From: Podila epigama
Lineage: Eukaryota; Mortierellomycota; Mortierellomycetes; Mortierellales; Mortierellaceae
Length of the DNA stretch: 21,571 bases
Direction of reading: 5' to 3'
NCBI GenBank assembly: GCA_015679605.1
Contig: JAAAVE010000254.1
Location: forward strand, 1,208-22,778
Within the stretch, counting starts at the first letter, position 1. Each line of letters starts with the position of its first letter. Made by a program: the position numbers and the translations under genes. The notes beneath the pieces are model-generated. The model was not told where the DNA came from. It was given only the letters and a program-made list of their open reading frames with translations, and did not search any database. Of the stretch, positions 11,088 through 19,340 are shown piece by piece.

Positions 11088-12961
11088 TCATTCTGAACCC
11101 GCTCCAGCTTTCCCTTGGATAAGCTTTTGGTCATGCGCACCAAAGACTCGTAACTTGAACTCGTCCCAGAGCAATTCGCGCTCGATATTTATACCACCAA
11201 GAGCACCAGAATTCTCTTGAGCGCGTCTAGTTTAATTTGGATATCAAGGCAAGGCGGCAGATATTAACATGAGACAGATCTTTTGAACTCTTATGAATAT
11301 GCGTATCACACTCACACATTGGTAAAGAAGAAACTGAGGACATACCGGAGAAGATAGGGAATGACCTGTTGAATGGGTCCATAGGCAATGTACTTGTAGA
11401 TGCCATATCCATGCTGGGCAAGAGTGTACGTCACTTGGTCACACATTCCGAATAGTTGGCCAAATGTTACCGCATCTGACGCGGGCGAAATCCCAAGCGT
11501 CTGCATCTGTCGACATGCCTTCACAATAGAATCCTTATTGTGGGTCGCGACCATCACTGTCACTCTCTGTTTCTCATCAGGTCGCGTTGTGGCACCACCA
11601 ATCTCTTGCAACAACAGTTCTATTGCAGCATCAAAGGCCTTGTGGGTCGCTTCAGCGCTCTCCATAATAGGATCCTCGAGTCCCAATTCCTTAGCACGCT
11701 TGCGCTCGCTCACCATGTAAGCGCCACGAACCATCTTGGCTGCAAGCACAAAACCATTCCGTCTAGCATGCCGAAGATCCTCTCGCAGTCTCCTCGGGGC
11801 AGCCTTGAGATACATCTGATACGTGTTGTAGATCAAGGGTGTCTGCCCAGTAGTGACATTAAACTTTTCCTGGAGGTAGAGGACCGCTGTGTTGATAGCA
11901 AGCTGAAAATACGTCTGCTCTGCATCAAACATAAGTCGTGTACCTGATTTCAGAGCCAATTCGCATAAGGAATCCAAGCGACGTAGCATCACTCCATAAT
12001 CGTCAAGGTCCTCTTGTGTTAATCCAGGTATGCGACCACTCTTGTTGGCACCGGCAACAAACAAGTTCCTCGACTTGGTGCGGTTGAACGAAAGGGTTGA
12101 TTGCACATCCACCCATTCGACCAATCCATCCTGATCCTGATCGGCCTCTTGAAAGAGCCGATCGATCAGCTCTGAAGCAACGCTGTCATCTAGCCCAACA
12201 ATGCCTGATAGGTGACGGACAAGAGCAGCAAAGCCATCCTTATCTAATGTACCTGTCGTCTCCTTATCCACAGAGGCAAAGGTCTGTTCAAGCGCCGTCA
12301 ATGTCGACGTAACTTGCTCCAGCACCAAAAGTGAGCCTAGCGCAGTAATTTTGACGGCAGCGAATGTTTTGGGCAGAGTCGAAGCAGCCTTGATGCAAGT
12401 CTTGATCTGTTGGGCGACATCGTCCGCATAAGCGTTGAGTCTTTTTCGGGTCTCTTCCATGTTCTGAGGAGTCGATGATCGAGTTGTCTTCAGGTCAGCT
12501 TCAACAGAGAGGTCCAGGATGGTCCCAATCTTGGACTCTTTGAGCGTGTTCATTGTCCCCAAGCATTCCTCTGCAGTTTCACCTCTATTTATATATGATG
12601 TCATGAGAGTACCATCCAGTGTGTGAATACCACTCTTCTCATACATACATGTACATGCTTCAACAGAGACGTAATCACACAAAGAGAACAATTACCCACA
12701 AAACTGAGCAAAAAAAGTTTTTCGGATGACCCAATAGACGGGTGAGGAGAGGTGCAAGGACTCGGCAAGTGAAATCATGCTGGGCGCAAGATTGACAAGC
12801 CAAAGCCAGGTGCAGACCCGGTACACGAACAAGGCGACAATGATATCGTTTGTGGGTTTGTTGACAACTGCAATGCGGTTGTCCTTTGATTCAAGGTCTT
12901 CAAAAACAGTAGATACCTTGTTCTTGGTGATGGATGCTGATGTCGTGTTGTCTTTAGACAT
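11088..12961 (-). CDS. PUT1: Proline dehydrogenase (proline oxidase) with EF-hand insert
   Basis: FAD enzyme oxidising L-proline to pyrroline-5-carboxylate, normally at the mitochondrial inner membrane. Exons: 12961-12696, 12584-11346, 11226-11088, giving 547 aa; introns are 111 and 119 nt (GTAATT...AATAG, GTATGT...ACTAG) with matching phases. Motifs: RKTFFAQFCGG near 80-90, VKITALGS near 164-171, DAEQTYFQ 308-315, KMVRGAYM 371-378, VATHN near 433, GQLFGMCDQV near 463-472, then YGP and RRAQENS. The Arg pair R502-R503 corresponds to the proline-carboxylate-binding arginines of PutA, and the R502 codon is split by intron 2. An insert between the first barrel strands holds an EF-hand pair at about 194-247. 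The second loop (DQDQDGLVEWVD) is near canonical; the first lacks an acidic residue at position 12. An ATG at 12976 would add five residues. No clear mitochondrial presequence is visible. Confidence 0.93.
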
Positions 12962-13164
12962 GCTTTTCTGGTGCAAAGGTGTTCAAGTGTGAGTATGCAT
13001 ACAGTGGGGAGTGAAAGTGGAGTTTGTGTTACTGAAAGAAAATTCAAGAAAAGCAAGAAAAGAAAAAGAAAAACATGCCAAGCATTTTTTTTCACATTTT
13101 TGTATTGTATTCGATCATCGGTTCGTCGTCCAGACGACAAAAAGGTGACGAAACTTGATCGACA
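12962..13164 (-). promoter_or_regulatory. Short upstream region of the PRODH gene
   Basis: About 190-200 nt lie between the FMO stop and the PRODH start on the same strand. The PRODH promoter and 5' UTR must fit here or overlap the FMO 3' end. On the coding strand it is pyrimidine-rich (TTTTTCTTTTTCTTTTC) and has a tiny upstream reading frame, ATGCATACTCACACTTGA. No presequence exon could be recognised. Confidence 0.4.
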
Positions 13165-14979
13165 TTACGACAGGATGAGCCCTTTTGTACTCCTCACCCT
13201 TTCTTTTTCTTCTTGCAGATACGTTGATCTTTTATACTTTTCCTTGCAAGCATATCCCCAGACAACCTCGCGTGCGCCATCCCAGGCATGTGGTCCGACC
13301 AATCGGTAGAATACAGGGAATGGTGGCCCAAAGATTGACGACAGCCAAAGCTTGGTACCCTCGGACAGTCCAAACTCCTTCAGCAACCGACCCAAAGTAG
13401 GCATGCAACCCAACAGCTGGGCCAATTCGTCACAATAGGAAGCATAGTCAACTTGGATGGTATGCCTAGGCGCATCATCGTAACGCCTACGGATGTAATC
13501 GTTCCGTGCCTGGATCTCCTTGTCCATCTGATTTTCACTCGGAAGAGCCTTGAGCTTGCCGACCAACGTGCGGACCAAGAAGCGACATTGCATCTCTGAG
13601 ATTGGCATGATTGCTCCTAACGGCTGCACGAGTCCGACAAAAGCCAAATTGGGATGGCGAGGCGGTACCATGTACTTCCAAGTCCAGACACGGTTCGCGT
13701 CCTGGAACCCCGCCCTGCCATCCGTGACAATATCAGGGTTCAGAACTGGAAAGGTAATATGATAGCCTGTGCAATAAAAGATGACATCCACGTTTTCGAT
13801 AACAGTACCGTCCTCAAATTGGACGCGTTTGCCCGGGCCCATCACGCGAATGTTCTTGACAGGTTTGATTGTACCAGTCGACACACGCTCTCCCAAAAGT
13901 GTGTTGATCGTTGGATGAGATGCAAGAGGAAGACGTTCAGGCTTCAAATTTGGGTGGGCAGGTGGTAAAACACGCTTGAACAACCAGGCTGTCACAAGCT
14001 GCACAAAAAACAACGGCATGATGGAAGTCAAGCGCGAATGGATATGATCTAGAGGCTTTCCAAGCAGCCAACGGGGGAGGATCCAGGCCCCGCGCCTTGC
14101 AGAGAGATACACTTGCGACTGGTTCTGGGAAAGTTCTACTGCCAGATCTACTGCACTGTTGCCAAGGCCAACTACAACAACATTCTTTCCTCGGTAAGCA
14201 TCCGCCTGACGGTAGAAGTGTGAATGAAGCTGTATTCCAGTATAGGGTTCAGGGTCGTCCTTTGACATGCCCGGAAAAGCTGGGTATCTCGCCTTCCAAT
14301 GATGCCCTGAGCACATCATGACATAGTCAAAGGTCTCTTCTTGGACAGATACCGGCGCAGCTGCGTTAGCAGGATGGTACCGGATGACCCAGCGGTTGTG
14401 CTCGTCCTTAAGCTCCTTCACCTCGACGACCTTGGTCTCGAAGCGAATATGATCTTTGAGCTTGAAGTGTTTAGAATAGAGGTCAAAGTAATGGGCAACT
14501 TTTTGGTTTGGTAGATAGGTAGGCCATTCTGCTGGTATCGCAAAGTCAGAAAATGACCTACAAAGTTGATGGTCATTGTTGTTATTCACACAAAGTTGTT
14601 GGACTTTGAATGAGATAAAGGAAGAGGACGAACTTGATTGTAAACTTACATGAGCTCCTTGGAGGTGTTGATAATGGTACTCTTGTAAACGGAGGAATGA
14701 GGGTTTGGGTTCTTCTCAGAGACATCGACATAGCGCCAAAGGCCACCAAGGTAGCTTTCTTGCTCAAAGCAAACCACGTCAATGCTATCCTTTTCATCGA
14801 GACACTCCTTAATGGCAGTCAGGCCAGACGCGCCTTGTGTAGCAACCATATCATCATATTTACAAGAGATGGTTAGGCGAACAATGCCATTTTTTGCGTG
14901 TAATTCAGATATTTGGCTCTCGTTACTGTTTACCTGCACCAATGACGGCCACTCTTTTCTTCGTGGGTTGCATTGACAT
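13165..14979 (-). CDS. Flavin-containing monooxygenase (FMO, dimethylaniline monooxygenase-like)
   Basis: NADPH- and O2-dependent flavoenzyme that oxygenates soft nucleophiles (N or S atoms); the substrate is unknown. Exons: 14979-14934, 14833-14650, 14557-13165, giving 540 aa; introns are 100 and 92 nt (GTAAAC...CAAG, GTAAGT...TTGTAG). Intron 1 falls inside the FAD-binding glycine motif, so exon 1 ends at ...VIGAG and exon 2 resumes ASGLTAIK. Motifs: GAGASG 14-19; YLGGLWRY; conserved Asn in STIINTSKELM; FMO signature YTGIQLHSHFY 182-192 (Tyr in place of the usual first Phe); NADPH-binding GLGNSA 207-212; and CTGY 339-342 in place of ATGY. The length equals animal-type FMOs, but there is no C-terminal membrane helix, so it may be soluble. 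A second ATG at codon 3 is equally usable. It lies head-to-tail upstream of PRODH, but no functional link is evident. Confidence 0.9.
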
Positions 14980-15315
14980 TAGGATGGTGAAGGTTGATGA
15001 GTTTTTGTGAATGTTAAATAAAAAAGCAATGAGGTGGAGTTTTTATGTATTCCTGCAGACAAGTGTCTGTCTACAACTCTATTGTCATTGCGATAACCCA
15101 AAATGTGTTTGAGCCGAACATCTTCAACCGAAGCCGAAGTGTACTTTTCGTCCAAAAAAATAAAAAAAAAATAAAAAAAAGTAAAAAAAAGGCAAACACC
15201 TTAGTGGCGGCATAGAGTAAAGGAATATTGGCGTCACAACGCGTTGTAGGACTATGAATGGATATGAGGTGTAATATGATAACTCGACCGCGTGCCTATG
15301 TGAAAGTCTAGCAGC
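14980..15315. other. Intergenic region between FMO 5' end and CHZ1-like 3' end
   Basis: This should hold the FMO promoter and the CHZ1-like gene's 3' flank, both minus strand. The main feature is an A-rich tract at 15154-15190 (A7-TA10-TA8-GTA8, approximately). No ORF or RNA gene was recognised. Confidence 0.4.
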
Positions 15316-16391
15316 TCAATCCTCGTCCTCACTGCGATCCAAGCCAAACTTTGTGTAATCGACCTTTGCGCCTCTTGTCCGGCGTCCTCCGGTGATAATA
15401 TTGCTGGTGTCAATAGCAACCTCATCTAAAAAGTCAAGAAAGCCAAATATTCATCAGGACACTGAAAATTAATTCTTTTTGAAGGCACTTGAAAGAAATG
15501 AGAACACTACAATCCGTCACATATACATTACCTCCAGAACCCTCAGACTCGCTGACTGCCGACAAATCATCGTCGTCTTCGCTATCGGATCCAGACCTCT
15601 TCTTTTTCTTTGATGACTTTGAGCTTTTAGCAGACGAAGACGACTTTTTCTTGGGTGGTGGCGAGGCGCGACGTGCCTTCTTAGCGGGCGGCCCCTTTCG
15701 CTTGTTGGCATGGTCACTATCCGAGGCGTCTGAGTCCTCATCTGAATACTCTTGCGAAAGATCTGAAAGGTCATCTCCACTTTCAACATCCTCATCGTCT
15801 TCATCGTCATTTTCAGAATCTGCAGAAAAAAAAATGGAAAAAAAAGGGAAATTGGTGGCAATTAGTTTGAGACGAACAGGCAAAATTGCCATAAAGAGCA
15901 AGTGCAAGAAAATGGCGTCAAAAAGGCAAAAACTATGCTTATTACCAGAAGCATCTCTCAAAGAACGACCCTTGCCAGGGAACTTTGACTTGGAAGAAGA
16001 CTTGGAAGTAGGCTTGGAAGTAGGCTTGGAAGCTGGCTTTTTAGATTCAGACTTTTGAGCAAGCCTATAGCATAAGAAATGAGAAATGGGGTCACTTGTC
16101 AGCGACGAACAGGTACATGATAGAGATGTGGCTTGACTTGCACTGTGGTCTCATTGATCCTCATCCGAGGCAGAACAAGCACAAGAAAAAAATGGCTCTC
16201 TCTCCCTCACACACACACACACAATCTCGGTGAATGACATGTGTCATGCACTGCGCTGAGCAGTCTGAGAAAAAGAAGAGTGAAAAAAATGACGCCAGGT
16301 CCTCCTTGTCTTACTTTGGTGCATCAGATGAAGCAGCACGCTTGGCTGCAAGAGCTTCCAACTTTCTCTTTCGCTCGGCAGAGTCAGACAT
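15316..16391 (-). CDS. CHZ1/HIRIP3-like histone (H2A.Z-H2B) chaperone
   Basis: Four exons reconstructed from splice sites: 16391-16315, 16064-15946, 15819-15532, 15425-15316, giving 197 aa; introns are 250, 126 and 106 nt, with phases 2, 1 and 1 all matching. The protein starts MSDSAERKRKLEALAAKR. It continues with a Lys/Ser-Pro/Thr tract (SKPTSKPTSKSSSK), a strongly acidic block (ENDDEDDEDVESGDD), a Lys/Ser-rich basic block, and a second acidic block. It ends with the CHZ-type motif in residues 162-197: AIDTSNIITGGRRTRGAKVDY. In known family members the motif flanked by acidic residues binds H2A.Z-H2B dimers in the nucleus. The family call rests mainly on the final exon; the rest is low-complexity. 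Upstream in-frame sequence before the ATG is poly-Phe from a T tract, so the internal Met was chosen. Confidence 0.78.
15989..16036 (-). repeat. 12-bp coding repeat, four copies, in the CHZ1-like gene
   Basis: Units at 15989-16000, 16001-16012, 16013-16024 and 16025-16036 all begin CTTGGAAG. The middle two are identical (CTTGGAAGTAGG). On the coding strand each unit encodes a four-residue (A/T/S)SK(P/S) period. The repeat is in frame and could vary in copy number. Confidence 0.85.
16208..16223. repeat. (CA)8 microsatellite in intron 1 of the CHZ1-like gene
   Basis: Eight perfect CA dinucleotides lie within the 250-nt first intron, so there is no coding effect. Confidence 0.9.
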
Positions 16392-16751
16392 TGCGTTGTG
16401 CGTGTGTGGATGGGGGGGAATGTGTGAAGGATGAGTGTGATGAAGAAGAGAAAGATGTGAAGTAGGCCCAACAAAAAAAAAAAAAAAAAAATTTAAGCTC
16501 AATCCAGTTGTCCAATAGAAAAAGCCCGAAGTAACAAAAAAGCAAACAACTTGCTTTTCTTCGAGAGAGCCAAGCCACATACCATTTACCGCTTTTTTTT
16601 TTTCCTTTTGGGAACAAACCAGGTTAAAGGGCCACAACACTCAAAGGCACATGAACAACATTCTCCATTCCTTTCCATGGCAACAACAACATCCCGGTGA
16701 TAAATCCATTCAGACACTAGACTGCTCTCCTTGTTACCCTCGACATCAAGG
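16392..16751. promoter_or_regulatory. Divergent promoter region, CHZ1-like (-) and PPR (+)
   Basis: A 360-nt region between two divergent start codons. It holds an A19 tract at 16473-16491 (T tract on the CHZ1 strand), a CCAAT pentamer near 16512, a T-rich run near 16592-16604, and CAACAACAAC near 16681-16691 upstream of the PPR start. Poly(dA:dT) tracts of this kind commonly keep promoters nucleosome-free in fungi; that role here is inferred. Confidence 0.5.
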
Positions 16752-19085
16752 ATGTCAAGCTACATTTGCCGTAAATGTTCATTGGCTGTACGCCGAATAC
16801 TACACCCGTCACAACCCATACTCCACCCTCCAAACCTGCTATTACTTCCGGTCACTCCACGTCCGTCTATATTCCCACTCAACAAGAATGCACAGTCTGC
16901 TCTGACCACGTCAACACGAAAGTTACATGTTCAGCCGCGTAGACAACATGTTAGCCATCTACAAAGGCCTGGGCCTAGCATAGCATCGAGCTCAACGTCA
17001 AAATCCTTCCACAAGCTGATCCGTTACAACAAGTCACCAACAAGACATCCTTATTCCACAGTCTCCAACCCAGACACCCCTGTATATCATAGACTGAGAA
17101 CTGTACAGGAATACCAGGATTATATCGACGAAGTATGCCGCGATGGCAAGCCCGATCTGTTGTACGATGAGTTTTGGCGTATAACACGATGGGAACCAAT
17201 GGACGTCCAGCGACAGATCTGGACCAGGAACAATGTCGAGATGGAATCAATATACAGAGCCATGAACTCACCATACCCACCGCATGATCGTGGCGGCAAA
17301 TCTGAGGGCACATACTCACCGATGGCGATCCGTTTACCTTCTCCTGGCAATGTTGATGCAGCTCCTCCTCGTTCAACAACTACAACAACAGAAACAACAG
17401 AAACAGAAACAGCGATAACATCAACGGATACAGAACCACCACCACCCGATCCGCCCACTGATGCCCTGGACAATGTTTTCTTACAGTATCAGAGACACTC
17501 TCATAAGGCACGGCTCTTGCAGATGCATGATTACTTTGAGTCGGTTCTTGGCCTTCAAATTGCCTACCACGCCAGGATCGCACTCCTGGTGGCCTTGTGC
17601 TCAGCAGGCGACATGATCACTGCCAAGACATTCTTTGACAAATGGATGAGCGAACCTCTCAAGGACGGCAAACCTTCAGTGGGCAACGAGATGTACTCGG
17701 TCATGATCCGTGGCTTGGTAGGCAAGAACGCTATCAATACAGGCTATATACCCTTTTCTTCAACCCAGGATTCATCGACAGCTGTCCTCAACGGTGGTGT
17801 CACACAAATGTACGCGGCTCTGGAACAGTTTTACGACATGATCCGGCAAGGGCGGACACCACAGTTTGAAATCTATCATTCGTTGATTGTGGGTCTGTCG
17901 ACATTGGAGAACGACATGGAGGGCGCCGAGATGCTGCTGGACCACATGATCATGCTCAAGGGGAGGCCGTATGGTCAGGTGCTACACGTCATCATTCGTG
18001 AATACGCCAGGCGAAGGGATTTCATATCGGCGGAAAGAATCTTTAGCTTGCAACGGGAGTATAATCTGGACCCCAAGGCTGTGACTTGCAACGTCATGCT
18101 GACTGCCATCTTTACAATGTCGCTGCACCAAGCTGAACAGTACTTGCAACAGTCGCCCGAGATGGTGAAGAAAATCGCGGGAGCACCGGATCCATTGGTT
18201 GCTCTGAAACGTGTTAAATCCACTGAAATGTTGGACCTGATGCGCAAACACGACGTGGTTCCGACTGAAAGAACCGCCAGTATTCTCATTTATGGTTTTG
18301 GCCACTTTCCTCCAGGCGAAGGACACGCAGAGATTGTACGTGTCGTGAACGATCTGCGTGAGCGCAGACTGGAGCCAAATCTTGTGATCCTAAACTCTCT
18401 CGTGTATGCATACCTGCATCAGGGGAACGTGAATAGGTCTGAAAAATGGCTGGACAAGTTGGTGAATTTGACACACAAAATTCATAAGGCCCTCTTGAAA
18501 AACTCCAAGGAAGGTCAAGTCGTTGAAAAATATCAACAGAAGCCCAGCCCGTTCCAGTATTCCGATCGACAAAAGAAAGGTCTGATCAAGGATAAGGAGG
18601 AATTCTTGGGGAGGTCGGTTCTCGGAAAAGGTCCCTTCCATGCCTTGATGTTGGCGTTTATTGAAGAAGGCAAGATCAACGCCATGGAGCGTATTCTGAT
18701 CAAGATGAAGGAAGCGGACGAGTTTCTCCATCATGTGCGCGCTAGAATGACTCCGCAACAAGTTAAATTTTGTCCGGTGGTTAATCTTCGTCCTGATGAG
18801 CACACAGCAAAGATTCTGCTGCTTGGATACCTGACAGCACGCGATTTTGAAAAGGCGGAGAAAGTCCAGCAAGAGATCAACAAGCGCCAGGATTGGAGTC
18901 ACTTGCATCAGACAGTGCTATGGAAGGAAAAAGGCGATCTGACAACGCAGGTCAATGTCCTGAAGGGTAAAGGATACAGTGATATTTCAGACGCAGAGGA
19001 GAAGGCTGAGGAGAGGGATGATACGGATGCAGAGGAAGCAGCGAATGCATGGGCGGAGAAAAAAACTGTTGGAGGACTCGAATGA
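16752..19085 (+). CDS. Pentatricopeptide-repeat-type protein, probably mitochondrial
   Basis: A single exon of 777 aa starting at the ATG of MSSYICRKCSLAVRRILH; the open frame extends a few codons upstream but without another ATG. The first 110 residues are Arg/Ser/Pro-rich with almost no acidic residues, fitting a mitochondrial presequence. From about residue 265 it is helical with PPR-like units, for example YSVMIRGL, YHSLIVGLSTL...GAEMLLDHM, VIIREYARRRDFISAERIF, ILIYGFGH, LNSLVYAYLHQGNVNRSEKW and KILLLGYLTARDFEKAEKVQ. PPR proteins bind organellar RNA and act in mitochondrial RNA stability or translation; the target here cannot be told. The C-terminus is acidic (EEKAEERDDTDAEEAA). A run of seven A's just before the stop may mark a frameshift (see findings). 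The exact orthologue was not recognised. Confidence 0.75.
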   Translation: MSSYICRKCSLAVRRILHPSQPILHPPNLLLLPVTPRPSIFPLNKNAQSALTTSTRKLHVQPRRQHVSHLQRPGPSIASSSTSKSFHKLIRYNKSPTRHPYSTVSNPDTPVYHRLRTVQEYQDYIDEVCRDGKPDLLYDEFWRITRWEPMDVQRQIWTRNNVEMESIYRAMNSPYPPHDRGGKSEGTYSPMAIRLPSPGNVDAAPPRSTTTTTETTETETAITSTDTEPPPPDPPTDALDNVFLQYQRHSHKARLLQMHDYFESVLGLQIAYHARIALLVALCSAGDMITAKTFFDKWMSEPLKDGKPSVGNEMYSVMIRGLVGKNAINTGYIPFSSTQDSSTAVLNGGVTQMYAALEQFYDMIRQGRTPQFEIYHSLIVGLSTLENDMEGAEMLLDHMIMLKGRPYGQVLHVIIREYARRRDFISAERIFSLQREYNLDPKAVTCNVMLTAIFTMSLHQAEQYLQQSPEMVKKIAGAPDPLVALKRVKSTEMLDLMRKHDVVPTERTASILIYGFGHFPPGEGHAEIVRVVNDLRERRLEPNLVILNSLVYAYLHQGNVNRSEKWLDKLVNLTHKIHKALLKNSKEGQVVEKYQQKPSPFQYSDRQKKGLIKDKEEFLGRSVLGKGPFHALMLAFIEEGKINAMERILIKMKEADEFLHHVRARMTPQQVKFCPVVNLRPDEHTAKILLLGYLTARDFEKAEKVQQEINKRQDWSHLHQTVLWKEKGDLTTQVNVLKGKGYSDISDAEEKAEERDDTDAEEAANAWAEKKTVGGLE

Positions 19086-19340
19086 TGCCGAACAGAACGT
19101 TGACCGGAATGATGAAGCATCATTGCAGGCAAAGTCTCCCAAGTTAGAAGAGCCCCTCGCCATAGACATGTAAATCCCTTCGCCACCACCCTCCGTATAC
19201 TACCATTGCACTGTCTCCGACATTCTTGTCACACCTTGCCAATGTATAATTAGATGATAGACGGATAAAGTTCATACGATGAACATGAAGCCAGGAATGA
19301 CAAAAAGAATACGGTTGAATTATTCACGCTTCATCTTTAT
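19086..19340. other. Convergent 3' region between PPR and MYND genes
   Basis: 255 nt between two stop codons. The first ~85 nt form an open acidic frame in +1 relative to the PPR gene, ending with TAA at 19171-19173. The rest shows no gene. TTTATT at 19336-19341 overlaps the MYND gene's stop and would be AATAAA on the minus strand, though so close a poly(A) signal is uncertain. Confidence 0.4.

Noticed and set aside
15489-16058. 189-codon plus-strand ORF
   Set aside because: It is antisense to the CHZ1-like gene. Its Ser/acidic content mirrors the minus-strand Lys/Glu exons, and it reads through three well-supported introns.
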